From the NCBI RefSeq assembly GCF_008923725.1, contig NZ_WBPF01000021.1, positions 393,914-457,913 of the forward strand: 64,000 nt of DNA, read 5' to 3'. The DNA is from Bacillus sp. CH140a_4T. GTDB taxonomy: Bacteria > Bacillota > Bacilli > Bacillales > Bacillaceae_G. Position numbers and translations under genes: made by a program. Under the pieces are notes generated by a model. It was given only the letters and a program-made list of their open reading frames with translations. It was not told the origin of the DNA and made no database searches. Below, in pieces: positions 45,660-53,710 of this stretch (its first letter is position 1; each line of letters starts with the position of its first letter).

Positions 45660-47346
45660 ACATCTCCTTAGGTGCCTCCACCCCAAGTAAACGTAATCCC
45701 TCTTTTAATACAACTGTCACAGCATACACTAATGCAAGTCTACTGTCTTTCTCTTCGCTCTCTTCCAATATACGAACATTTCCATAATATTTATTGAATG
45801 ATTGTGCTACATCTAATACGTATTTCGAAATGATTGATGGCTCATTTTTGTTGAAGGCTGCTTCAATTACTTGTGGGAACTTATTAAGTAATTTTACGAC
45901 GCTCCAGCTATGATTATCTTTTAATGCAAACGTACACGTTTCAAATTCTAAACTTTCTTTTCTTAAAATAGAGCAAGCACGTGCATGTGTGTACTGTACA
46001 TACGGTCCTGTTTCACCTTCAAATTTCAGCATATTTTCTAATGAGAATTCAATATTATGCATACGCTCATTTTTCAAATCATGGAAAATAACTGCCCCTA
46101 CACCGACTTGCTTTGCTACTTCTTCTTTTTGTTTTAAGTTTGGATTTTTTTCTTCAATATTTTGTATTGCAAGGTCTATTGCTTCTTCAAGTACTTCTTC
46201 AAGTAAAATAACTCTTCCTTTACGTGTCGACATTTTCTTACCGTCTTTTAAAATGAACCCAAACGGTACATGTTCCATACCCTCAACCCAATTGTAATCA
46301 AGCTTTTTTAATACAGTGAAAAATTGATTAAAATGTAAACTTTGTTCTGGGCCAACTACATATAACGCTTTATCAAATGCATATGTGTTTTGACGGTATA
46401 CAGCTGCCGTTAAGTCACGTGTTGCGTAAATCGTCGCACCATCTGATTTTCTAATTAAGCAAGGCGGCATTCCCTCTTCTTCTAAATTAACGACTAACGC
46501 GCCTTCAGACCCTTCCAGCAAATCATGTTCTTCTAAAATTCCAATAAAATCTTCCATTAAGTTATTATAAAAAGCTTCTCCTTGAAAATTAGTAAATTCA
46601 ACACCGAGAAGTTCATAAATACGAGAAAATTCTTTTAAGGATTCGTGACGGAACCAATTCCAAAGCTCAACGGCTTCTTCATCACCTTCTTCTAATTTCT
46701 TAAACCAGGCGCGTCCATCTTCTTCTAATTCTTCGTCGTTTTTTACCTCATCGTGAAATTGAACATATAACTTAAATAGTTCACGTATTGGATCCTCTTT
46801 AACTACTGCTTCATTTCCCCATTTTTTATAAGCAGTAATTAACTTTCCAAACTGTGTACCCCAGTCTCCAATATAATTAATTCCTACAACTTCATAGCCA
46901 CATTTTTCAGCGATATGTTTCAATGAATTCCCTATCATTGTAGAACGTAAATGCCCCATTGAAAAAGGTTTCGCGATATTCGGAGAGGAATAGTCGATAA
47001 CTACAGTCTTTTCACATCCAAAGTGATTTTGACCGTACTTTTCTTTCTCCGCTAAAATCGTTTTTAATACTGCATCACTTACAGTTTCACGATTAAAAAA
47101 TACATTTACATAAGGGCCAACAGCCTCTACTTTCGTAAAGAACGGATCATGTAATTTCTCCGCAACTTCCTTTGCGATAATAGCTGGTGATTTTTTATAT
47201 TGTTTCGCAAGTAAAAAACATGGAAATGCCGCATCTCCGAATTCATCTTGTTTCGGCGTTTCAATTGAATCTAAAATTTGGTTTTGCGTTAATTCATTCA
47301 TGAAAATATTAGATAAACTTTCCGCAAACTGCGTTTTATAATCCAT
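45658..47346 (-). CDS. argS: Arginyl-tRNA synthetase
   Basis: Class Ia synthetase of 562 aa. It has the N-terminal Add-1 tRNA-recognition domain, the HIGH-like motif in VVIDYSSPNIAKPFSMGHLR (about residue 115), INYIGDWGTQFG, and the C-terminal DALR anticodon domain with GPYVQYTHARACSILRK. The KMSK-like loop reads GKKMSTRKG. All parts are present, so it should be active. It is under its own T-box with an arginine specifier. Together with neighbouring AspRS and IleRS it may be a second, starvation-induced copy. Confidence 0.92.
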   Translation of the reverse strand: MDYKTQFAESLSNIFMNELTQNQILDSIETPKQDEFGDAAFPCFLLAKQYKKSPAIIAKEVAEKLHDPFFTKVEAVGPYVNVFFNRETVSDAVLKTILAEKEKYGQNHFGCEKTVVIDYSSPNIAKPFSMGHLRSTMIGNSLKHIAEKCGYEVVGINYIGDWGTQFGKLITAYKKWGNEAVVKEDPIRELFKLYVQFHDEVKNDEELEEDGRAWFKKLEEGDEEAVELWNWFRHESLKEFSRIYELLGVEFTNFQGEAFYNNLMEDFIGILEEHDLLEGSEGALVVNLEEEGMPPCLIRKSDGATIYATRDLTAAVYRQNTYAFDKALYVVGPEQSLHFNQFFTVLKKLDYNWVEGMEHVPFGFILKDGKKMSTRKGRVILLEEVLEEAIDLAIQNIEEKNPNLKQKEEVAKQVGVGAVIFHDLKNERMHNIEFSLENMLKFEGETGPYVQYTHARACSILRKESLEFETCTFALKDNHSWSVVKLLNKFPQVIEAAFNKNEPSIISKYVLDVAQSFNKYYGNVRILEESEEKDSRLALVYAVTVVLKEGLRLLGVEAPKEM

Positions 47347-47376
47347 ACTACAACCTCCTTAATTTTTAAAACACAA

Positions 47377-47625
47377 AAAACTCGTCTCTAAAAAAGAGAC
47401 GAGTTTTAACCCGTGGTACCACCCTTGTTGTTCATTACGAACCACTTTCCCGTTTATAACGAGGACAGGGGTCCTCGGCTTACTCTACTATTCGTTCAAG
47501 AAGCATCTCCGAAGTGCGCTTCATCTTTTTCTTCCGCACTAGGCTCACACCATCCCTAGCTCGCTTTCCTTCGAAAAAAGACTACTCTCTTCATCACCGA
47601 CAGTATATTTAATTAATTATTGCTT
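47377..47625 (-). promoter_or_regulatory. T-box riboswitch, specifier CGC (Arg), upstream of argS
   Basis: T-box AGGGTGGTACCACGG is at 47411-47425 with terminator AAAACTCGTCTCT / AGAGACGAGTTTT at 47377-47407. Stem I is closed by GAAG/CTTC below and CTTTTT/AAAAAG above. The loop has AGAGTAGT on the 5' side and ATGAAGCGCA on the 3' side, so CGC (plus-strand 47516-47518) is the specifier, arginine. Confidence 0.92.
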
Positions 47626-47646
47626 ATTATACATCTTTTCAAACAA

Positions 47647-48423
47647 TTAGCAAGGGTCAATTACACCAAAGTGAAACTTAGCACTTTTTCTTTTGTATAC
47701 GTGAAAATTGTGTTTTTCAAATCTAGAACTACGGAAATGATCTTTCAAAACGACACGCTTTCTCGCCACACGCTTCGCTTCCGCAATTGTTTCGTCAGTA
47801 ATATCATGATACAAAGCGAAGTGTTTTAATCCTTTTATTCCATCTGATTCTATAACAGTTTCTTCAAACATTGGATCAAGGTACACAACATCATAACTAT
47901 TGTCTTCACATTGTTTTAAAAACGCGTAATGCTCCGTTTGCTTCACATCAATTCGTTGCATTGCCTCATCAATTTCAGAAACGGATGAAGACCATGTTTT
48001 CAAACCGTTTTCCATAATATAAGCCATATATTCATTACCTTCAAGTCCCGTTACGTTTCCGCTTTCACCAACAATATAACTAGCTACAATACTATCTGAT
48101 GCCATGCCAAGCGTACAATCTAACACTGTCATTCCGCTCTCTAATTGCGTGGCTTGTACAAACGGATCATGTTCTCCGCGCATTAACCTTTTCACACGAA
48201 ACATCGCTGAGTTTGGATGAAAGAAAAACGACTCTTCCGTTCCTCTCGGATAAATAGCTAATCGGTTTTTCCCTACAACCAGTACATCTTGTTCATACTG
48301 CTCATGCAGTTTATGTACTGGTACGTCATTACGTTTAACGAAAGAACGATTTAATTCTGCTGCTACCTTGTTTGCATAATCTGTCATTTCTTTGTTCGTT
48401 CTTCCTGCTGTTGTTACGATCAT
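47647..48423 (-). CDS. RsmJ-like class I methyltransferase (YpiP-like)
   Basis: Protein of 258 aa with a Rossmann methyltransferase core: GMTVLDCTLGMASDSIVASY (motif I), GNVTGLEGNEY (motif II) and DVVYLDPMFEE, where the DPMF replaces the DPP(Y/F) catalytic motif of N-methyltransferases. DPMF and the overall layout fit RsmJ, which methylates a guanine of 16S rRNA in other bacteria; the Bacillus member is YpiP. The exact target is inference. Ribosome site AGAGGTGAAA precedes the ATG. Confidence 0.75.
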   Translation of the reverse strand: MIVTTAGRTNKEMTDYANKVAAELNRSFVKRNDVPVHKLHEQYEQDVLVVGKNRLAIYPRGTEESFFFHPNSAMFRVKRLMRGEHDPFVQATQLESGMTVLDCTLGMASDSIVASYIVGESGNVTGLEGNEYMAYIMENGLKTWSSSVSEIDEAMQRIDVKQTEHYAFLKQCEDNSYDVVYLDPMFEETVIESDGIKGLKHFALYHDITDETIAEAKRVARKRVVLKDHFRSSRFEKHNFHVYKRKSAKFHFGVIDPC

Positions 48424-48445
48424 TGTTTCACCTCTATATAAAGAA

Positions 48446-48470
48446 AAGAGGGAGATTTACTCTCCCCCTT
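48446..48470 (-). terminator. Terminator of brxA
   Basis: Minus-strand stem AAGGGGGAGA / TCTCCCTCTT with one G-U pair, followed by TTCTTT, three bases after the brxA stop. Confidence 0.7.
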
Positions 48471-48472
48471 CT

Positions 48473-48907
48473 TTAGCAATTCTTTTCAAAAGCTTGTTCT
48501 AAGTTCGTAATAATTTCGTCCATAGTTGCACCTTCAATTTCATGACGGTGAATGAAGTGAACAACTTCTTTTCCTTTTAATAATGCCATAGATGGTGAAG
48601 ATGGAGGAATTTCTCCGAAGTATTCACGCATTTTTGCAGTAGCATCTTTATCTTGGCCTGCGAATACAGTTACAAGATGATCAGGTTGTTTTTCAGCACG
48701 AACAACTGCTTGACCTGCTGATGGACGTGCTAAACCAGCTGCACAACCACAAACAGAGTTTACAACTACTAAAGTTGTACCTGCTGTGTTTTCCATAAAT
48801 TCTGTTACAGCTTCTTCTGTAGTTAACTCTTCAAACCCAGAACGCACTAATTCTTGACGCATTGGGATTACCATTTGACGCATGTATTCTTCATAAGCAT
48901 TTGACAT
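48473..48907 (-). CDS. brxA: Bacilliredoxin BrxA
   Basis: Thioredoxin-fold protein of 144 aa. It removes bacillithiol from mixed disulfides on proteins after oxidative stress. The C-G-C active site is in VNSVCGCAAGLARP (about residue 53), and FAGQDKDATAKMREYF plus PPSSPSMALLKGKEVVHFI match YphP (BrxA) rather than YqiW (BrxB). Ribosome site AAGGAGAG lies close to ATG. It is followed by its own terminator. Confidence 0.92.
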   Translation of the reverse strand: MSNAYEEYMRQMVIPMRQELVRSGFEELTTEEAVTEFMENTAGTTLVVVNSVCGCAAGLARPSAGQAVVRAEKQPDHLVTVFAGQDKDATAKMREYFGEIPPSSPSMALLKGKEVVHFIHRHEIEGATMDEIITNLEQAFEKNC

Positions 48908-48990
48908 CTTGTAATCTCTCCTTCAACTTTCATTCCAAATTCATCATATCACGCTCTATTACTAGGTGCAAAAGAAAGATTACGATGATT

Positions 48991-49374
48991 TCATTTTTTT
49001 GTAGGGATTTCACAAACCCCTTCACGGCAATGTCCAACTGGGACAAGTTTTCTATTATTAGCGATATAATCGTATACTTTACTTCCAAATCCAAGTACAA
49101 TAGATAGTTTGATAAAAGGCACGGCAAACCAGTAAGATGGAACAGCCTTTGCTAATACATGTATGCTATGAATCCCGTCATACCACTTATTATTTTTTAA
49201 AATATACAATCTTTGTTCCATCTTGCTTTGTAGTTCTTGAGAGAGTTCATACTTCTCAACTACATCTTCATCTCGAAATGAAACAAATTTCATCTTACCC
49301 TTTTTATCTAATTTTTTCGTACGTTCTGCAACCGCCGTACACATCGGGCACCAACTATCATAGAAAACAATCAT
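48991..49374 (-). CDS. DCC-family thiol-disulfide oxidoreductase-like protein (DUF393)
   Basis: Protein of 127 aa. DSWCPMCTAVAERTKKLDKK at residues 6-25 carries the CxxC pair of the DCC family, followed by FVSFRD and the helix IHSIHVLAKAVP. A C-terminal CREGVCEIP adds two further cysteines. Family members are thioredoxin-like, but their partners are unknown. It lies four bases after the CvfC gene and is surely co-transcribed with it. Confidence 0.85.
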   Translation of the reverse strand: MIVFYDSWCPMCTAVAERTKKLDKKGKMKFVSFRDEDVVEKYELSQELQSKMEQRLYILKNNKWYDGIHSIHVLAKAVPSYWFAVPFIKLSIVLGFGSKVYDYIANNRKLVPVGHCREGVCEIPTKK

Positions 49375-49377
49375 ACA

Positions 49378-50505
49378 TTATTCTCCTTTACGAGACTCCG
49401 TCATTTGTTTCCATACAGAACCTTTTGCTTCTTCTCCGCCTTCAATACGCTCTAATGCTAGACGCGCTTGCATCGCTACTTCAAACTCTGGATCATCCTG
49501 CGCTGCTGTTAATGCCGGAATCGCACTTTCATCTCCAAGTTCAAATAAGAACATCGCTGCACGCCAGCGTACTAATTTACTTGAATCTTTCAGAGATTTA
49601 ATCATAACGAACATCGCTGCTGGATCACCTACGTCAGATAAGCAATCGCCCGCTGTACGGCGAACACTTACTGAACGATCTAATAACGCTTTATATAATA
49701 ACGGCAATACTCCATCACCTTTTACCATACCTAAATACGCTGTTGCTAAACGGCGGATCGAAACTTTTTCATCATCTAACGCCATCTGTAACACTAGCAT
49801 ATCTTCTTCAGTAGGATCCATTTGTTCTAATGCCGCAAAACGGTTTTTCCAGTCAGCATCTTTCATCATCTCTTCTGTTACTTTATATGGCTCACGCTTT
49901 TGAATCGTTACTTCAACAGCACCTGCCTGGTTTAATAATTCTTTAACTGTTTCATTTACACGTTCTTCTGAATAAGCAGCAACAATCTCTTCCACTACTT
50001 CTTTCCCGATTTCTTCAAAATTACCGTAACGTGTACTTTGTTCCACCCATTTACGTTCTTTTACAACGTTTGGTGCAGACATTTGAACTTTCATAATTGA
50101 TTCTTTAAAACGATCTGGTAAGCCAACACGTTCTTCTGTTGTTCCATCTGTTAACTTTACTTGCATTGGAATTGTAAAGAACATTTGAACAAACACTTTC
50201 ACTTCTCCAAAATGAGCAAGTTGTTGTTCTTCACTCTCTTCTACTACCTGTTCGCCGAAAACAGCACGAACTTGTTGTAATAAAACTTTCCAATCAAACT
50301 TTGCATTTCGCTCTACTGCTAAAAAGTCAGCTACATGATATACACCTTTAATGCCTTCAATTTTCAAAATTTCTTGCACTTGCATTGGTGCTTGTTCTTT
50401 ATTTTCATTTGTATAATTATTACGCGCTCCTGATGGTAATACTTCATTCAAAATAACTTTCATTGTATTTGGACTTGGCGTCGGTTCAATTGCTTTAATC
50501 TTCAC
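49378..50505 (-). CDS. ypgR: Conserved virulence factor C family protein (CvfC/YpgR)
   Basis: Protein of 375 aa. The N-terminal 90 residues are a scaffold Nfu/NifU-N-like domain (IEPTPSPNTMKVILNEVLPS, GIKGVYHVADFLAVER). The C-terminal half (about 210-370) is HEAT repeats with DEKVSIRRLATAYLG, DRSVSVRRTAGDCL and KLVRWRAAMFLFELGD. This layout and length fit CvfC of staphylococci and YpgR of B. subtilis (about 377 aa). The molecular role is unclear. It heads a two-gene unit with the DCC protein. The HD hydrolase YpgQ is about 6 kb away here, separated by unrelated genes. Confidence 0.85.
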   Translation of the reverse strand: MKIKAIEPTPSPNTMKVILNEVLPSGARNNYTNENKEQAPMQVQEILKIEGIKGVYHVADFLAVERNAKFDWKVLLQQVRAVFGEQVVEESEEQQLAHFGEVKVFVQMFFTIPMQVKLTDGTTEERVGLPDRFKESIMKVQMSAPNVVKERKWVEQSTRYGNFEEIGKEVVEEIVAAYSEERVNETVKELLNQAGAVEVTIQKREPYKVTEEMMKDADWKNRFAALEQMDPTEEDMLVLQMALDDEKVSIRRLATAYLGMVKGDGVLPLLYKALLDRSVSVRRTAGDCLSDVGDPAAMFVMIKSLKDSSKLVRWRAAMFLFELGDESAIPALTAAQDDPEFEVAMQARLALERIEGGEEAKGSVWKQMTESRKGE

Positions 50506-50671
50506 GTAAAAAACTCTCCTTTATTGCATGTTCTTAGCTGTATTGTAACATGTTATCACTCTATACTCCTACTCGGATGCTTAATTTTGCTAATTCCTTT
50601 ACTACATTTCTTAGAAGTTTCATTTATTCTGTTTTCACCTAAACGTTCTGAAACTATAGTTAAAAGTCTAA

Positions 50672-50700
50672 TTGACAATACCAGAAAAAGGGATTAACCT
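50672..50700 (+). promoter_or_regulatory. Possible sigma-A promoter of the FAD monooxygenase gene
   Basis: Perfect TTGACA at 50672-50677, a 17-base spacer and TAACCT (three of six matches to TATAAT) at 50695-50700. The palindrome begins five bases after it. Confidence 0.45.
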
Positions 50701-50705
50701 TAACT

Positions 50706-50731
50706 CACAAAATGACCATAGTCATTTTGTG
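50706..50731 (+). promoter_or_regulatory. Palindromic operator upstream of the FAD monooxygenase gene
   Basis: Perfect inverted repeat CACAAAATGAC / GTCATTTTGTG with a 4-base centre (CATA). It lies between the likely promoter and the ribosome site GGAGG. TetR-family regulators bind palindromes of this size, and one is encoded downstream. Confidence 0.6.
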
Positions 50732-50763
50732 AACGAAGTCATTAGAAAGTGGAGGGATAACAA

Positions 50764-51897
50764 ATGAATAATTTCATAATTATTGGTGGCGGTATTGCTG
50801 GTCTATGTGCAGCAATTTCCTTACAAAAAATAGGATTAGATGTAAAAGTATATGATAAAAACACTGAACCTACTGTTGCTGGTGCAGGGATTATCATTGC
50901 CCCGAATGCGATGCAAGCACTTGAACCGTATGGGATTTCTGAGAGAATTAAAAAATTCGGCAACGAAAGTGACGGCTTTAACCTTGTATCCGAAAAAGGA
51001 ACTGTTTTCAATAAATTGATCATTCCAGCTTGTTATCCAAAAATGTACTCTATTCATAGAAAAGATTTACATCAATTACTACTTTCTGAACTACAAGAAG
51101 ATACCGTCGAATGGGGAAAAGAATGCGTAAAAATAGAACAAAATGAAGAAAACGCCTTAAAAATAATATTTCAAGATGGTAGTGAAGCATTCGGCAATAT
51201 ACTGATTGCTGCTGATGGTATTCATTCTGTCGTTCGAAAACAAGTGACACAAAGCGATAATTACCGTTATGCAGGATATACGTGTTGGCGCGGTGTAACT
51301 CCTACTAATAACCTTTCCTTAACAAACGATTTCATTGAAACTTGGGGAACGAACGGTAGATTTGGTATCGTCCCTCTTCCTAACAACGAAGTATACTGGT
51401 ATGCGCTCATAAATGCGAAAGCTAGAGATCCAAAATTCAAGGCTTACACAACAGTAGATTTATATAATCATTTCAAAACTTACCACAATCCCATCCCATC
51501 TATTTTAAATAATGCATCGGACGTTACTATGATTAAACGTGACATTGTAGACATTACACCAATGAAACAGTTTTTTGAAAAACGCATCGTCTTTATTGGG
51601 GATGCCGCCCATGCACTTACTCCTAATTTAGGCCAAGGCGCTTGTCAGGCAATTGAAGATGCGATTATTCTTGCTGAATGTATCAAAAATAATACCCACT
51701 ATCGTCAAGCATTTATAGAATACGAACAAAAAAGACGAGATAGAATTGAGAAAATCTCAAACACTGCATGGAACGTTGGAAAAATGGCGCAAATGGAAAG
51801 TAAACCTTTAACTATAGTAAGAAACGAAGTAATGAAACGTATTCCGAAATGGGTTGCTAATAGGCAAGCACACGAACTATACAACTTTCATTTATAA
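50764..51897 (+). CDS. FAD-dependent monooxygenase (class A flavin hydroxylase)
   Basis: Flavoprotein of 377 aa. The FAD-binding GGGIAGLCAAISLQ is at residues 7-20, the DG motif is AADGIHSVVRKQV (about 158), and IVFIGDAAHALTPNLGQGA (about 277) is the second FAD/ribityl motif. This layout is that of PHBH-like aromatic hydroxylases, including the tetracycline-degrading TetX relatives. The substrate is unknown. It is preceded by a palindromic operator and followed after 140 bases by a TetR regulator gene on the same strand, which suggests drug- or metabolite-inducible expression. Confidence 0.88.
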   Translation: MNNFIIIGGGIAGLCAAISLQKIGLDVKVYDKNTEPTVAGAGIIIAPNAMQALEPYGISERIKKFGNESDGFNLVSEKGTVFNKLIIPACYPKMYSIHRKDLHQLLLSELQEDTVEWGKECVKIEQNEENALKIIFQDGSEAFGNILIAADGIHSVVRKQVTQSDNYRYAGYTCWRGVTPTNNLSLTNDFIETWGTNGRFGIVPLPNNEVYWYALINAKARDPKFKAYTTVDLYNHFKTYHNPIPSILNNASDVTMIKRDIVDITPMKQFFEKRIVFIGDAAHALTPNLGQGACQAIEDAIILAECIKNNTHYRQAFIEYEQKRRDRIEKISNTAWNVGKMAQMESKPLTIVRNEVMKRIPKWVANRQAHELYNFHL

Positions 51898-52036
51898 CAA
51901 AAAGGAGTAACGGCATTCTCTACCCTTCTTTCAATTACATTAAACTTTATAAAACAATAAACTTAATCATGAAGTAAGTTTTTATTTGAGATTATCTATT
52001 AAACAGATATAATTGTTTGTGTTAGGAGTAGATAAA

Positions 52037-52627
52037 ATGCTTAGAGAAACGAGAAAAAAAGAATTAAAAGAACTTATATTCCTAAAAGCAGTACAGCTCT
52101 TCCAAGAACGCGGGTACGAAAATGTAACGGTTCAAGATATTACTACTGCATGCGGGATTGCAAAAGGAACTTTCTTCAACTACTTTCCGAAAAAAGAAAA
52201 CATATTATTATTTTTAGGTGATTCACAAATTGAGCTATGGAATGAAAGTTTAAAAGCATATGAAAATGTGGAACATCCAAAAGAAAGAATCAAACTTGTT
52301 CTAGGTGACTTACTAGACCGATTTACTGGACATGGTGATTTAATGAATCATGCCGTCTTTGAGATTATAAAATCTAACTTCTTAGTAGAAAATGAATTAA
52401 AAAGTATACAACAGCTACAAGATGGTTTGTCTTCAATTATTGCAGAAGCAAAAGAGACAGGAAAATTAAACAGTCAATGGGATATACATATTATCACTTC
52501 TACTATTATGAGTACTTATTTTTATACACTAATGTCCCATTCACTATTACATGCTAATGAAATAAACGCGAAAAATATACTCAATCAACAATTAGATGTT
52601 GTTTGGGAAGGTATCAATCAAAAGTGA
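52037..52627 (+). CDS. TetR-family transcriptional regulator
   Basis: Regulator of 196 aa. The N-terminal helix-turn-helix reads AVQLFQERGYENVTVQDITT, followed by CGIAKGTFFNYFPKKENIL, standard for TetR. The C-terminal ligand domain is not assignable to a subfamily. AGGAG is eight bases before ATG 52037; the open frame to 52013 has no ribosome site. Its likely target is the palindrome at 50706-50731 in front of the FAD monooxygenase gene. Confidence 0.88.
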   Translation: MLRETRKKELKELIFLKAVQLFQERGYENVTVQDITTACGIAKGTFFNYFPKKENILLFLGDSQIELWNESLKAYENVEHPKERIKLVLGDLLDRFTGHGDLMNHAVFEIIKSNFLVENELKSIQQLQDGLSSIIAEAKETGKLNSQWDIHIITSTIMSTYFYTLMSHSLLHANEINAKNILNQQLDVVWEGINQK

Positions 52628-52628
52628 T

Positions 52629-52653
52629 AGAGGGCTATACTACTAAGCCCTCT
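52629..52653. terminator. Terminator between the tetR-family gene and ssbB
   Basis: Stem AGAGGGCT / AGCCCTCT with a 9-base loop just after the regulator stop codon and at the end of the convergent ssbB gene. Confidence 0.65.
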
Positions 52654-52991
52654 TATTGTGATGCACCCTCCCGCCTTTTCTCCAAAAATGTAATACTCTC
52701 AATCAGAACTTCCGTTATATAAATTCTCTTTCCTTGATCATCCTCGTAATTCCTCGTATGAATACGTCCGGTAATTCCTACAAGTGACCCCTTCTTACAA
52801 TATTCAGTTACATTCTCAGCCGATTTTCTCCAAACGACACAATTAATAAAATCTACTTGTTGCTCACCTAAACTATTTCGAAAACCTCTATTCACCGCAA
52901 CACATACTCGTGCATAAGCGACGCCTTGCTTTGTGTAGTATAATTCTGGCTCCTTTGTCAATCTACCGATTAATACAACTCGATTCATCAT
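52653..52991 (-). CDS. ssbB: Competence-type single-stranded DNA-binding protein SsbB
   Basis: OB-fold single-strand binding protein of 112 aa: [36 protein letters not shown] and [17 protein letters not shown]. It lacks the acidic DDDIPF-type tail of the essential SsbA and matches the short SsbB (YwpH, 113 aa) induced with competence in B. subtilis, which protects incoming DNA. A ComK-like double AT box lies about 66-99 bases upstream. GGTGG is eight bases before the ATG. Confidence 0.85.
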   Translation of the reverse strand: MMNRVVLIGRLTKEPELYYTKQGVAYARVCVAVNRGFRNSLGEQQVDFINCVVWRKSAENVTEYCKKGSLVGITGRIHTRNYEDDQGKRIYITEVLIESITFLEKRREGASQ

Positions 52992-53056
52992 AAGTTATAC
53001 CACCTCACATATTTTTCTTCATTGTAAAGAAAAATGTGTGAAGCGTAAAAAGCATA

Positions 53057-53090
53057 AAATAATATATTTTAAAGTAAAAAATATTATTTT
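53057..53090 (-). promoter_or_regulatory. ComK-type K-box upstream of ssbB
   Basis: Two AT boxes on the same helix face: AAAT-N5-ATTT (53057-53069) and AAAA-N5-TTTT (53078-53090), separated by eight bases. This is the short-spacing arrangement known for ComK sites. The first box is a one-step variant and the region is very AT-rich, so chance is not excluded. Confidence 0.45.
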
Positions 53091-53111
53091 ATATCTTATA
53101 AAAATCAAAAA

Positions 53112-53144
53112 GAAACCTTACATATTTAAAACATGTAAGGTTTC
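53112..53144 (-). terminator. Terminator of the 84-residue gene, displaced by bcr1
   Basis: Perfect 12-bp stem GAAACCTTACAT / ATGTAAGGTTTC with TTTTT on the minus strand. The bcr1-like element lies exactly between this terminator and the stop codon at 53302. Confidence 0.75.
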
Positions 53145-53148
53145 AAAA

Positions 53149-53305
53149 TTTATCCCGCTTTAATGGGCAGTAAGACCCCCACCTCACAATTCAGCGAAAG
53201 CAAAGAATTTAGGTGGGGGATCAACTGCCCATAAAAGTCCGATTGGTTCAACTAATAATCAGTGGGGGATGAAGAAAACCCCCACTGATTAAAGTTTCAC
53301 TTTAT
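53149..53305. mobile_element. bcr1-like repeat element, full length
   Basis: A non-coding element of about 147 bp flanked on both sides by the direct repeat TTTAT (53149-53153 and 53301-53305). It contains two strong hairpins: GGGCAGT...CCCCCACCT pairs with AGGTGGGGG...ACTGCCC, and AATCAGTGGGGG pairs with CCCCCACTGATT. Size, folding and TTTAT target duplication fit bcr1, a mobile repeat restricted to the B. cereus group. Confidence 0.75.
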
Positions 53306-53556
53306 ACTTCACTGCAGGATATGTAATATCCACCGCGAGCCATCTTTATTTCAACGCGGTACATTACATTTTCTAAGTAAAAAGTAATCGGTTTAACTTT
53401 ACTCTCGAATTTTAGTCTTTCATTACATTCAGCCGCATATCTTTCTATTGCTGAAGTAATAACTTCTGCTGATGGATACGTTAAAGCATCATCTAGTTCT
53501 ATGAAAAAACTTTTAGAAAATAGTTTTTTCATAATTCCTTTCTTCTCTTTCATCAT
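53302..53556 (-). CDS. Conserved-looking small protein of unknown function
   Basis: Protein of 84 aa (76 aa if translation starts at the ATG 53532). No signal or membrane segment. KLFSKSFFIELDDALTYPSA, then VITSAIERYAAECNERLKF, and a beta end with MYRVEIKMARGGYYISCSEV. No family recognised. It has two possible starts, each with a ribosome site (AGGGG before 53556, AAAGGA before 53532). Its stop codon lies in the TTTAT target repeat of one bcr1-like element, and a deleted copy of the same element lies about 55 bases upstream. Confidence 0.65.
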   Translation of the reverse strand: MMKEKKGIMKKLFSKSFFIELDDALTYPSAEVITSAIERYAAECNERLKFESKVKPITFYLENVMYRVEIKMARGGYYISCSEV

Positions 53557-53611
53557 ATTCCATCCCCTTTCAACTTACGTTATCAACATCCATATTATAC
53601 CACTACCTCTA

Positions 53612-53665
53612 TTTATCCTGTAGTAACGGGCAGTAAAATCCTAACTGATTAAAATTTCACTTTAT
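53612..53665. mobile_element. Internally deleted bcr1-like element
   Basis: Between two TTTAT repeats (53612-53616 and 53661-53665) lie only 44 bases. The left part (GTAACGGGCAGTAA) and the right part (AACTGATTAAAATTTCAC) match the ends of the full element at 53149, with the middle missing. Confidence 0.65.
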
Positions 53666-53676
53666 CTTTGAAAATA

Positions 53677-53709
53677 AAAAAATCCTGCATTTTTCATGCA
53701 GGATTTTTT
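53677..53709 (-). terminator. Terminator of the Bax inhibitor-like gene
   Basis: Perfect 14-bp stem AAAAAATCCTGCAT / ATGCAGGATTTTTT with a 5-base loop, directly after the stop codon. Confidence 0.9.
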
Positions 53710-53710
53710 A

